Part shown: positions 50,511 through 58,461 of the stretch, in pieces | How positions within the stretch are numbered: position 1 is the first letter of the stretch | How the letters are laid out: the number at the start of each line of letters is the position of its first letter | Origin: Streptomyces solicavernae | GTDB lineage: Bacteria > Actinomycetota > Actinomycetes > Streptomycetales > Streptomycetaceae | Assembly (NCBI RefSeq): GCF_029968095.1 | Contig: NZ_JASCIR010000015.1 | Location: 95,404-159,403, forward strand | DNA length: 64,000 nt | Direction: 5' to 3' | Notes under the pieces: model-generated | Seen by the model: the letters and a program-made list of their open reading frames with translations, nothing else | The model's database searches: none | What the model was told of the DNA's origin: nothing | Translations under genes and position numbers: made by a program

Positions 50511-51548
50511 ATGTGCCCTGCCCCTGGCCCTGCCTCTGGCCCTGCCCCTGCCCCACCCGCCATCCGCGCCGTCGGCCTGCGCAAGGCGTACCGGGACGTC
50601 GAAGTGCTCCGCGGCCTCGACCTGACCGTCCCGCGCGGCGCCGTGCACGCCCTGCTGGGCCCCAACGGCGCGGGCAAGACCACCGCCGTCCGCATCCTGG
50701 CCACGCTCACCGAGGCCGACGCGGGCAGCGCGACCGTGGCCGGCCACGACGTCCGCGCCGAGCGGTCCCGAGTACGCCGGGCCATCAGCCTCACCGGCCA
50801 GTTCGCCGCCGTCGACGAGATGCAGACCGGCGCCGAGAACCTCCGGATGATGGCCCGCCTCACGCCGCGCGCCGGTGCCGGGACGTCGAGGAGCGCCCGC
50901 ACCGGCCGGGCCGCCGCCCGCGCCCGCGCCGCCGAACTCCTCGACCGTTTCGACCTGTCGTACGCGGCCGACCGGCTGGTCAGGACGTACTCCGGGGGCA
51001 TGCGGCGGCGGCTCGACCTGGCCGCCTCACTGGTCGGGCAGCCCGAGGTGATCTTCCTGGACGAGCCGACGACGGGCCTCGATCCGCGCAGCCGCCAGGA
51101 GTTGTGGACGGTGGTCCGCGACCTCTCGGCGCAGGGCACCACGGTGTTCCTGACCACCCAGTACCTGGAGGAGGCCGACCGCCTCGCGGACCGGATCTCC
51201 GTCCTGGACGGCGGGACCCTGGTCGCCGAGGGCACCGCCGACGAGCTGAAGCGGCGCGTCGCCGACCACCGTCTCGACGTCGTCGTCACCGAGGCCGCGT
51301 ACCACCGCCTCGCCCCGCAAGCCGCGCACCGCACGCCCGAGACCCGGACCCTCGGCTTCCCCACGGGCGGCGGCGCCCGCGAGGTCCGGGCACTCCTCGA
51401 CGCGCTGGACCCGGACGGCACCGGCATCGAGCGGTTCGCGCTGCACACGGCCACCCTCGACGACGTCTTCCTGACGCTGACCCGTACGACACCGGCCCCG
51501 GCCCCGGCCCCGGCCGGACAGAGAGCCGAGGAGCCCAGCCATGTCTGA
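50511..51548 (+). CDS. Drug-exporter ATPase, DrrA type
   Basis: A 345-aa ABC ATPase. Walker A GPNGAGKTTAVRILATL, signature YSGGMRRRLDLAASL, Walker B VIFLDEPTTGLDPRSRQELW, switch region LTTQYLEEADRLADRI, and the C-terminal extension typical of DrrA (TLGFPTGGGAREVRALLDAL, TATLDDVFLTLT). The first 16 residues and the end are Pro/Ala repeats. It works with the overlapping permease; probably exports an antibiotic or toxic compound sensed by the divergent TetR. Confidence 0.93.
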   Translation: MCPAPGPASGPAPAPPAIRAVGLRKAYRDVEVLRGLDLTVPRGAVHALLGPNGAGKTTAVRILATLTEADAGSATVAGHDVRAERSRVRRAISLTGQFAAVDEMQTGAENLRMMARLTPRAGAGTSRSARTGRAAARARAAELLDRFDLSYAADRLVRTYSGGMRRRLDLAASLVGQPEVIFLDEPTTGLDPRSRQELWTVVRDLSAQGTTVFLTTQYLEEADRLADRISVLDGGTLVAEGTADELKRRVADHRLDVVVTEAAYHRLAPQAAHRTPETRTLGFPTGGGAREVRALLDALDPDGTGIERFALHTATLDDVFLTLTRTTPAPAPAPAGQRAEEPSHV

Positions 51549-52317
51549 AGCCGCCCTGTCCGGAGCCTCCGAGGCCCTGACCATGACCGGCCGCTCCCTG
51601 CGCCTCAGCCGCCGCAACGTGGACGCGCTCATCACCGCCCTCGCCCTGCCGGTGCTGCTGCTCCTGATCTTCGTGTACTTCTTCGGCGGGGCCATCGACA
51701 CCGGCACCGGAACGTGGTACGTGACGTACGTCGTCCCCGGCGTCCTGCTGCTCTGCGCCGGGTTCGGCGCGGCAAGCACCGCCCAGGCCGTCACCGAGGA
51801 CCTCAAGGGCGGCATCATCGACCGCTTCCGCTCGCTCGACATCGGCGGCACCCCGATCCTCGCCGGGCACGTCCTGGCCTCCACGGCCCGCAATCTGCTC
51901 GCGACGAGCCTCGTCTTCGCCCTCTCCTTCGCGATCGGCTTCCGCCCGGCGGCGAGCCCGGCCGGCTGGCTCGCCGCGATCGGGCTGCTCGTCGCCTACA
52001 TCACCGCGCTGTCCTGGCTGTCCGCCGCCGTCGGCCTGCTCGTCAGGTCCCCGGAGGCGGCCGGTGGTTTCACGTTCTTCATCAGCTTCCTGCCGTACCC
52101 GAGCAGCGCCTTCGTCCCCACGGACACCATGCCGCCCTGGCTCCAGGGCTTCGCGACCTGCCAGCCGGTCACCCAGGTCATCGAGGCGGTACGCGGCCTC
52201 CTCCTCGGCCAGCCGATCGGCGCCACGGGCTGGGTGGCACTCGCCTGGTGCGCGGGCATCACGGCGGTCGCGACGACGGCGGCGGGGCTGCTGTTCCGGC
52301 GCCGGGTGCTCGCCTAG
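51541..52317 (+). CDS. Drug-exporter permease, DrrB type
   Basis: A 258-aa ABC-2 permease with about six helices (DALITALALPVLLLLIFVYF, WYVTYVVPGVLLLCAGFGAA) and the family segment DLKGGIIDRFRSLDIGGTPI. Conserved SFLPYPSSAFVPTDTMPPWL comes before the last helices. Overlaps the ATPase gene by 8 bp. It converges with the phosphotransferase gene, with only 7 bp between stops. Confidence 0.92.
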   Translation: MSEAALSGASEALTMTGRSLRLSRRNVDALITALALPVLLLLIFVYFFGGAIDTGTGTWYVTYVVPGVLLLCAGFGAASTAQAVTEDLKGGIIDRFRSLDIGGTPILAGHVLASTARNLLATSLVFALSFAIGFRPAASPAGWLAAIGLLVAYITALSWLSAAVGLLVRSPEAAGGFTFFISFLPYPSSAFVPTDTMPPWLQGFATCQPVTQVIEAVRGLLLGQPIGATGWVALAWCAGITAVATTAAGLLFRRRVLA

Positions 52318-52324
52318 ACGACGT

Positions 52325-53506
52325 CTAGGCGAGGGAGTCCAGGGAGCCCCGGGAGTCCAGGGAGCCCCGGGAGCCCCGGGAGCCCAGGGAGTCCAGGTTG
52401 CTCAGCCAGTCCCGCAGGGCCGCCTCGGCGTCCACCTCGTCGGGCACCGTGGGGAGTTCGAGGGGCGCCCGGGCCGCGCGGAGCACGCGGACCAGCTTCG
52501 CCGCGGCCCGGGCCGACCCCGAAGGGTCCTCGGGGCGTTCCGAGAGCGTCATGGCCGTACGGATCACATCCGTGCAGACGGACTGGACGCACTTGAACGC
52601 GCGCAGCCGCGGCAGGTCGTCCTCGTACCCCTTCGAACCGCCCGGCAGGACCCGCTCGATCTCCGTGCACCAGCGCTCGACGACGCTCCGCTCCTGGTCG
52701 GCCGGGTAGCGCGTCAGGTACAGGTGGGTCGCCAGGTCGTAGAGCGGATCGCCCAGCATCGCCAACTCCCAGTCGATCACCCAGAGCCGGTCGTCCCGGT
52801 CGACGACGAGGTTCTCCCGGTGCAGGTCCCCGTGGAGCAGGCAGAACGGGCGGGGCGCGAGCGTGCCGAGGCGCTCGGCGTACCGGCGGAGCGCGTCGTC
52901 GGGGACGCCGAGCGCGGCGAAGAGCGAGCCGTACGTGGCGTGCTGCGCGCGGTACACGCGGTGCTCGGCGAAGTGCACGAGGCGGCCGAGGAAGTACGTG
53001 GTGTCGCCGTCCTCCGCGCGGTCCGCCGGATCGCAGCTCCGCTCCACGTTCAGCAGGCCCGGCCGTACGGACCCCAACCCGCCGAAGACAGGCATGAGTT
53101 GATCGACATACCGCTCGGGCACCCGGCCGTCCGCGCCGGTCAGCGCGGCGAGCGTGCGGCCCTCGACGAACCGTTGCAGCCGACAGCCGCCGACCTCGCG
53201 CACCTCGGGCACCGGAAGCCCGACGGGGAGCTCGGCAAGGCCGCAGATCACGTCCTCCTCGGAGTGGAAGCACCGCCGGTCGGCGTGGAGCACCCCGGAC
53301 CGGGGCTCCCGGATCTTCCAGCGGCCGTCCGCCCCCGGCAGCCGCAGGACGTAGGTCTCGTGGTGGTGGCCCATGAGCGGTCCCACGATGGGGTGGCCGC
53401 CGCCGAGGAGGGTGCCGGCGGCGTGCCCGGCGCGGTCGGAGCGATCTGCGCGGTCGGCACGATCGGCGCGGTCGGCACGATCGGCGGCCGGTTCGGCTGA
53501 GGACAT
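52325..53506 (-). CDS. APH-family phosphotransferase
   Basis: A 393-aa protein of the aminoglycoside/choline kinase fold. Nucleotide-binding N-lobe (ETYVLRLPGADGRWKIREPR), catalytic loop CLLHGDLHRENLVVD and metal site WVIDWELAMLGDPLYDLATH. The substrate is unknown; it may not be a drug. Both ends are made of repeats: DRADRADRA at residues 8-24 (from a 53436-53495 array) and SLDSRGSRGS at the C-terminus (from a 52329-52397 array), so the conserved enzyme spans about residues 30-375. Confidence 0.85.
   Translation of the reverse strand: MSSAEPAADRADRADRADRADRSDRAGHAAGTLLGGGHPIVGPLMGHHHETYVLRLPGADGRWKIREPRSGVLHADRRCFHSEEDVICGLAELPVGLPVPEVREVGGCRLQRFVEGRTLAALTGADGRVPERYVDQLMPVFGGLGSVRPGLLNVERSCDPADRAEDGDTTYFLGRLVHFAEHRVYRAQHATYGSLFAALGVPDDALRRYAERLGTLAPRPFCLLHGDLHRENLVVDRDDRLWVIDWELAMLGDPLYDLATHLYLTRYPADQERSVVERWCTEIERVLPGGSKGYEDDLPRLRAFKCVQSVCTDVIRTAMTLSERPEDPSGSARAAAKLVRVLRAARAPLELPTVPDEVDAEAALRDWLSNLDSLGSRGSRGSLDSRGSLDSLA
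52328..52397. repeat. Tandem repeat, unit GGAGTCCAGGGAGCCCC
   Basis: About four imperfect copies encode the C-terminus of the phosphotransferase. Confidence 0.9.
53436..53495. repeat. 18-bp tandem repeat, unit GCGCGGTCGGCACGATCG
   Basis: Three copies encode the DRADRADR start of the phosphotransferase. Confidence 0.9.
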
Positions 53507-53747
53507 GCTCCGCTCTCTTGCCCGAGGCGATGCCGGTGGTCAGTGGCGGTTCACGCTACTACCGCACCCGGCTGCGACCTGGCGCGGCAGCGGCCTTGTC
53601 GGCGCGGAGGAGGATCCCCAGTACGCGCGTACGAAAGCCGCCGGGCCCGCGGCAGTCACCCCTCACCCCCGCCCACGGCGACGCCCCGCCCCGCCCCGCA
53701 GCAGCGCTCCGGCTCACGCAGCTCTCCGGCTCACGCAGCTCTCCGGC
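53507..53747. other. Spacer without a gene
   Basis: Promoter region of the phosphotransferase plus CTCCGGCTCACGCAG repeats near 53707-53755. Confidence 0.5.
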
Positions 53748-54521
53748 TCACAGCAGCGCCCCCGCCCACACCGCCTTCAGCACGGTCCCGAGCGAGTCCA
53801 CCACGTGCTCCGCCCCCGCGGAGCGCAGCTTCTTCCGGCGGAGCTCGTCCTGCCCGTACCCCAGGAACGCCACGCCCGCGTCGCGTGCGGCCAGGTAGTC
53901 CGCGGGGGTGTCGCCGATCATCAGCGTCCTCGACGGGTGCGCGCCGAGGGAGCCGAGCGCGCGGTGCAGACAGTCCGGGTCGGGCTTCAGCGCGTGGACG
54001 TGCTCGGTGCGGCGGCCGTGGATGTGCGGGCCGAAGCAGTCGGCGACGCCGCGCCCGTGGACGTAGTGGCGGGCGGCCTCGGGCGCGTTGTTGGTGGCGA
54101 CGGCGAGCCGGGCGCCGGAGGCGTTCCAGGTGCGGATCAGCCGGTCCACGTACGGGGTGGGGAAGGCGCGCGCCGCGGCGTGCAGCTCCTCCTCGGTGAG
54201 CCTCGCCTCCAGGTCCGCCTCCAGGGAGCTGCCGGGGCGGGCGCGGTGCACGGCGCGCAGCACGGCGTGCGGGTCGGCGGAGTCCCGCTCGTCCGCCGTG
54301 AGGAGTCCGGCCGCACCCTGGTCCGTGAGCCAGGCGACGAGGTTGTCCACGACGGTCTGGGCGTCATGGTTCGCGTACAGACGGCAGATCGGGCCGTCGA
54401 AGTCGAAGAGAACGCACTCCGCGCGCGTGATCACCTCGCGCAGGTCCCGCGGGACCTGCAAACCCTGGGCGTTCTCGATCACTTGCCCCACCCGCCCGTC
54501 CGGCGCCGTATCGGAAGTCAC
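53748..54521 (-). CDS. HAD-family phosphatase
   Basis: A 257-aa HAD hydrolase with an alpha-helical cap. Motif I VLFDFDGPICRL, motif II LAVATNNAPE, Lys in HALKPDPDCL, motif III LMIGDTPADYLAARDAG. It is a phosphoglycolate-phosphatase or phosphosugar-phosphatase-like enzyme; the substrate is unknown. Its GTG start directly abuts the stop of the GntR gene upstream, so they form one operon. Confidence 0.88.
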   Translation of the reverse strand: MTSDTAPDGRVGQVIENAQGLQVPRDLREVITRAECVLFDFDGPICRLYANHDAQTVVDNLVAWLTDQGAAGLLTADERDSADPHAVLRAVHRARPGSSLEADLEARLTEEELHAAARAFPTPYVDRLIRTWNASGARLAVATNNAPEAARHYVHGRGVADCFGPHIHGRRTEHVHALKPDPDCLHRALGSLGAHPSRTLMIGDTPADYLAARDAGVAFLGYGQDELRRKKLRSAGAEHVVDSLGTVLKAVWAGALL

Positions 54522-55415
54522 CTAAGAGAGTGTCAGGGTACGGGCGATGGTGTTCCAGAGCGCGTCGAACCACTTCTGCGACTCGTCGACGAACGCCTCG
54601 TCGCGCTGCCCCGCGGGTCTCTCGAAGGAGAAGAGCAAGGACTGGGTGCCGAGCGCGTCGTACATATGGATCTTCTCGCTGTCGATCTCCTCCTCCCGCT
54701 TGGTCACCATGTAGTACGCGAGCAACGCCTCGGAGCCGTTGAGGAGATACAGCTTCATCGCCGGGGTGAACGGCAGGGCCCGGAACTCCACCTTGACGTC
54801 GATGCCGTGACTGGCCCGCAGGGCGCGGAGGTTGTGGCGCAGGACCTGGCCCTGGGCGTTGCGCTGGGCGAGCCAGCGGCTGTGCACCGGCTCGTCGACG
54901 GCCTCGTCCGCGGCGGCGGCGTGCTCGGACGGTTCGCCCGCGGGCACGGGGAAGGCGAGGTTGATGCGGCTGCTGGGGAGCAGGACGCGCACGCTGATCG
55001 ATTCGGGGCGGATGCGGCCGTCGTAGATCAGCCGGAGGGGTTCGCTCAGGCCCATCATCAGCGTCTCGGAGGTCAGGCAGACCGCGTCGACGGTCACATG
55101 CTCGGCCTGGAAGGCGTCGACCAGGCGCGGGGCGAGGCCGACCATCGTGGTCTGCGGCTCCTCGTCCTGCCCCGGCAGGGCGACCTCCGGCGGGCTGCCC
55201 CGGGAGACGTTCACCAGCAGACCCTCCTGCGCGAGGGTCGCGAGCGCCTGCCGGACCGCGCCGCGCTCGACGCCGAACTCCTCGGCGAGCTTGGCCTGGG
55301 TCGGCATCCGGCTGCCCGCGGCCACGGCTCCGCTGCGGATACGCCGCCGGAGTTCGTCGGCTATGTCCTTGTGCGAGGGCTTTCTGCCGTTCACCGCCAC
55401 GCTCTCCTGGGTCAC
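54522..55415 (-). CDS. GntR-type winged-helix regulator
   Basis: A 297-aa protein. Winged helix at residues 13-75 (HKDIADELRRRIRSGAVAAG, MPTQAKLAEEFGVERGAVRQ, ALATLAQEGLLVNV). The C-terminal 200 residues are not a standard FadR or HutC domain: VGLAPRLVDAFQAEHVTVDA, ISVRVLLPSSRINLAFPVPA, LLNGSEALLAYYMVTKREEE, resembling a domain that binds a nucleotide or phospholipid. GTG 55415 is chosen. It shares a divergent promoter region with a small membrane protein. Confidence 0.8.
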   Translation of the reverse strand: MTQESVAVNGRKPSHKDIADELRRRIRSGAVAAGSRMPTQAKLAEEFGVERGAVRQALATLAQEGLLVNVSRGSPPEVALPGQDEEPQTTMVGLAPRLVDAFQAEHVTVDAVCLTSETLMMGLSEPLRLIYDGRIRPESISVRVLLPSSRINLAFPVPAGEPSEHAAAADEAVDEPVHSRWLAQRNAQGQVLRHNLRALRASHGIDVKVEFRALPFTPAMKLYLLNGSEALLAYYMVTKREEEIDSEKIHMYDALGTQSLLFSFERPAGQRDEAFVDESQKWFDALWNTIARTLTLS

Positions 55416-55502
55416 GCCCCAAACGGTACAACTCCCCACCATCTCTGGGGAGTTCTGTGAAGACTGTTTAACCAACCCGACCAATCGGGGACAACCACAG
55501 TG

Positions 55503-55519
55503 AAGTTGGCAGCCAACTT
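55503..55519. promoter_or_regulatory. Palindromic operator candidate AAGTTGGC-A-GCCAACTT
   Basis: A perfect 17-bp palindrome between the GntR gene and the small membrane protein gene. Confidence 0.7.
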
Positions 55520-55525
55520 TTCCAA

Positions 55526-55541
55526 GTTAGGACCACCTAAC
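55526..55541. promoter_or_regulatory. Second palindrome GTTAGG-ACCA-CCTAAC
   Basis: Perfect 6-bp arms, 7 bases from the first dyad. The TTGG/TTAGG half-sites look related. Confidence 0.6.
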
Positions 55542-55574
55542 CGCCAACTCCTCCCACCTGAAGGAGGATCCACC

Positions 55575-55766
55575 ATGCCCGTCATCGCCATCCTGGGAGC
55601 CGCGTTCGTCATCGGCTTCGAGCAGCTCGTCGAGTGGCAGTACGGCCCGCTGGGAATCGTAGGAATGCTGTTGCTCAGCATCGGGGTCAAGGCCAGGAAC
55701 GCCGCGTGCAGTTCGCTCGGCGCGGTCGTCCTCGCGGTCCTGGTCACCGGTCCGGCACTGGCCTGA
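55575..55766 (+). CDS. Small two-helix membrane protein
   Basis: A 63-aa protein with AILGAAFVIGFEQLVEWQYG, GIVGMLLLSIGVKAR and SLGAVVLAVLVTGPAL. ATG 55575 follows a perfect AAGGAGG site. Probably controlled by the divergent GntR protein. Function unknown. Confidence 0.75.
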   Translation: MPVIAILGAAFVIGFEQLVEWQYGPLGIVGMLLLSIGVKARNAACSSLGAVVLAVLVTGPALA

Positions 55767-55786
55767 ACGTCGCGGCACGCACCAAC

Positions 55787-55852
55787 GGACTCAGTCGAAC
55801 AGACTCAGTCGAACGGAATCAGTCGAACGGACTCAGTCGAACAGACTCAGAG
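55787..55852. repeat. 14-bp tandem repeat, unit ACTCAGTCGAACGG
   Basis: Four and a half copies after the small membrane protein. Confidence 0.93.
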
Positions 55853-56118
55853 GACATCCGGACACCACGGACTTCTGGGCGTACGCAGCAGCGCGTCGGC
55901 AACGGCGGCGGCGCCTGCCCGTTCCTCGGCCCGGGTCCGCACAGGCCCCGCGCCCGTCCCGCACCGACCTCTGGCCGGTAGCACCCCTCCGCCCACCCAT
56001 GCCGGTCGCGCACCTCGACGACGAGGGCGCCCGGCATTTCGTACGTCCGCGCCTCCAGGGCCCGTACGACATCCAGGGCGCGCACCCCCCACAGCCAGTC
56101 CCCGAGCGGGCCTGCGCC
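55819..56118 (-). pseudogene. C-terminal fragment of an Eis-like acetyltransferase
   Basis: An open minus-strand frame, bounded upstream by an in-frame stop (56119-56121), reads GPLGDWLWGVRALDVVRALE, ARTYEMPGALVVEVRDRHGW and AEGCYRPE. This is the start of the sterol-carrier-like C-terminal domain of Eis-family proteins; compare WLRLLDVRTALLRRSY in the intact gene at 371. There is no start codon context and no N-terminal two-thirds. Downstream it degenerates into repeat sequence. Confidence 0.65.
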
Positions 56119-56143
56119 TCAGCGCGCCACCCCGGCCGGTGCC

Positions 56144-57124
56144 TCAGAACGCCGCGCGGATCTCCCCCACCTCGCGCCCGCCGCCGAGCAGTGGGGCCGC
56201 GCCGATGCGGGTGAGGACGGGGGCGTCCACGTCGAGCAGACCGAGGGCGCGGGTCAGGATCGGGCCGAGCGCGCGGAGGCCGCCGTCGTCCACCTTGAAC
56301 GCGAGCGCGCGGCCGTCCGGCAGGGCCACCGCCTGGACCGCCTCGGCGCCCATCTTCGACAGGACGCCCGGCACCGCCTGCATCAGCCAGGTGTCGGGGC
56401 GGCGGGTGCCCGCGACGTACTCGGGGTGGGCCCGCATCGCGTCCGCGACCCGGCGCTCCGGCGTGCCGGGCTCGGCGAGCACGAAGTGCCGGAAGGCGCG
56501 GGCGAGGCCGGTGAGGCTGATCGCCATCAGCGGGGCACCGCAGCCGTCGGTGCCGGTCGCGGCGACGGGCTCGCCCGCGACCTCCTCGATGACCTCGCGG
56601 ACCAGCTGCTGCAGCGGGTGCCCCGGGTCGAGGTAGGACTCCTGGTCCCAGCCCTGTCCGGCGCAGGCGGCGATCATCGCGGCGTGCTTGCCGGAGCAGT
56701 TCATGGCGACCCGGTCCCGTACGGCGCCGCCGGCCAGGTACGCCTCCGACTCGACCGGGTCGAAGGGCAGGTCGGGCGGGCACTGCAGGGCGGACTCGGT
56801 GAGGCCGAACTCGCCGATCATCGTGCGGACCAGGTCCAGGTGGAAGGGTTCGCCGGAGTGGCTGGCGGAGGCGAGGGCGAGCCGCTCGCCGGAGAGGTCG
56901 AGCCCGGCGCGCAGCAGGGCGGCGGCCTGCATCGGCTTGTTCGCGGAGCGCGGGAAGACGGGGGCCGAGACGTCGCCCACGGAGCGCTCGACGCTGCCGT
57001 CGGCCGCGAGGAGGACCAGCGAGCCCCGGTGCCGCCCCTCGACGAAACCGGAGCGCACGACCTCCGCGAGGACCGGGGATATGGCGGGCTGCGAGGGGGC
57101 GCTGGCGCCGGCGGATGCCGTCAT
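56144..57124 (-). CDS. L-asparaginase II-type (Rhizobial/thermolabile family)
   Basis: A 326-aa protein of the PF06089 asparaginase family (R. etli AnsA type). RGSLVLLAADGSVERSVGDV, catalytic-region serine/lysine motifs FPRSANKPMQAAALL and MNCSGKHAAMIAACAGQGWD, zinc-Cys region TDGCGAPLMAISLTGLARA. It hydrolyses asparagine to aspartate and ammonia. Right next to rsiG; cotranscription is possible (the gap to rsiG is 54 bp). Confidence 0.92.
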   Translation of the reverse strand: MTASAGASAPSQPAISPVLAEVVRSGFVEGRHRGSLVLLAADGSVERSVGDVSAPVFPRSANKPMQAAALLRAGLDLSGERLALASASHSGEPFHLDLVRTMIGEFGLTESALQCPPDLPFDPVESEAYLAGGAVRDRVAMNCSGKHAAMIAACAGQGWDQESYLDPGHPLQQLVREVIEEVAGEPVAATGTDGCGAPLMAISLTGLARAFRHFVLAEPGTPERRVADAMRAHPEYVAGTRRPDTWLMQAVPGVLSKMGAEAVQAVALPDGRALAFKVDDGGLRALGPILTRALGLLDVDAPVLTRIGAAPLLGGGREVGEIRAAF

Positions 57125-57178
57125 CGTGGGGGGATGCCTTCCGGTGGTCCCGCTCCCGCGCCCACCGGGTCCCGGCGG

Positions 57179-57790
57179 TCAGGCGAGCAGGTCGTCTACT
57201 TGTGCTTCCCCTTCACGGTACCTGCGGGCGATCTCGGCGCTGCAATCGTCGGCCGTGTGCTGCAGGAGCTGGCGGCGCTGCGAGACCTGCTGCTCGTACC
57301 GGACGAGGCGGCCGAGTCCGGCGTGCAGCTCGTCGTCGGTGCGGGCGTCCAGGTCGGACAGCTCCACCTCGGCGAGCATCTCGGCGGCCAGGCTGCGGTA
57401 CTCCTCGCCGTGCGGGGTGCCGACCGTGACGTGCCGGGCCGAGGTGCGGTGCCGGGACGGGGTGTCCGTGAGGATTCCGGAGAGCCGGGCCACCATGTCC
57501 GGGCCGGGCGGCGGCGCGGCCGGGTCCCGGCGCCGGGCCAGCTCGGCGCGGAGGATGTCGATCCGGCCCTGGAGCAGCCGCCGCACATAGCTGAGGTCGG
57601 CCTCGTCCTGCTGCGAGGTGCGGCGCAGGGCCCGCACCTCGGGCAGCCGGAGCAGCGCCAGATCGTGTTCGGGCAGCTCGGGAAGCCGGTCCCCGGTCCG
57701 CTGTGCGGGCGGGCGGGGCGTACTCGTACGGGCGCGTGCCGACGGTACGGGCCCCGGCGGCTGGCCCGCGGTGCTCGACGTGCTGTTCAT
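57179..57790 (-). CDS. rsiG: RsiG, c-di-GMP-dependent anti-sigma factor of WhiG
   Basis: A 203-aa protein with two copies of the c-di-GMP-binding pattern E-x3-S-x2-R-x3-Q-x3-D. The first is Glu63, Ser67, Arg70, Gln74, Asp78 (EADLSYVRRLLQGRID), the second Glu166, Ser170, Arg173, Gln177, Asp181 (EQQVSQRRQLLQHTAD). This twin-helix motif is diagnostic of RsiG. When c-di-GMP is high, RsiG binds WhiG and blocks spore formation. ATG 57790 gives the expected length; the first 35 residues are disordered. Confidence 0.93.
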   Translation of the reverse strand: MNSTSSTAGQPPGPVPSARARTSTPRPPAQRTGDRLPELPEHDLALLRLPEVRALRRTSQQDEADLSYVRRLLQGRIDILRAELARRRDPAAPPPGPDMVARLSGILTDTPSRHRTSARHVTVGTPHGEEYRSLAAEMLAEVELSDLDARTDDELHAGLGRLVRYEQQVSQRRQLLQHTADDCSAEIARRYREGEAQVDDLLA

Positions 57791-58014
57791 GCTGTTGACC
57801 GTCCCCTCGACCGGTGCGGGGCGCCACGGGCGCGCCGCTGGGCAGCAGAATGCCACCCTTCGTGCCCGAGTTGGGGCGGAGTGCACTCGATCGGCCCCGG
57901 ATAGCCGTATGGCGTTAGGTGGCGGATGTCGGAAACGGCCCGGAAGTACGCGCGAGAACGGGACCGGACGGGCGGCCGCTCACCGGCCCGCGGGCGCACG
58001 GCATCATGGACGGC

Positions 58015-58440
58015 ATGCGAGCAGTGGTGCAGAGGGTGGACGGCGCGAGCGTCGTCGTAGCGGGAGAGACGGTCGGGGAGATCACGGGCGAGGGCCTGTG
58101 CGTCCTGGTCGGCGTGACGCACGAGGACACGAAGGAGAAGGCGGCCCAACTGGCCCGCAAACTCTGGTCGTTGCGGATGCTCGACGGCGAGAAGTCGTGC
58201 AGCGACATCGACGCGCCGCTGCTCGTGATCAGCCAGTTCACCCTGTACGGCGACGCCCGCAAGGGCCGCCGCCCCACCTGGAACGCGGCGGCACCGGGCG
58301 ACGTGGCCGAGCCGCTGGTCGAGGAGGTCGTGGCGCAGCTGCGAGCACTCGGCGCGACCGTGGCGACGGGCCGGTTCGGGGCGCAGATGCGGGTGTCCCT
58401 GACGAACGACGGCCCGTTCACGGTGCTGCTTGAGATGTGA
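58015..58440 (+). CDS. dtd: D-aminoacyl-tRNA deacylase
   Basis: A 141-aa enzyme. MRAVVQRVDGASVVVAGETV, LCVLVGVTHEDTKEKA, the catalytic-pocket SQFTLYGDARKGRRP (SQxT motif) and the C-terminal TNDGPFTVLLEM with the GP-cis-Pro-like motif in place of the classical NGPVT. It removes D-amino acids wrongly attached to tRNA. Complete. Confidence 0.94.
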   Translation: MRAVVQRVDGASVVVAGETVGEITGEGLCVLVGVTHEDTKEKAAQLARKLWSLRMLDGEKSCSDIDAPLLVISQFTLYGDARKGRRPTWNAAAPGDVAEPLVEEVVAQLRALGATVATGRFGAQMRVSLTNDGPFTVLLEM

Positions 58441-58461
58441 GGCCCTCACCCCGCCGTGCGG

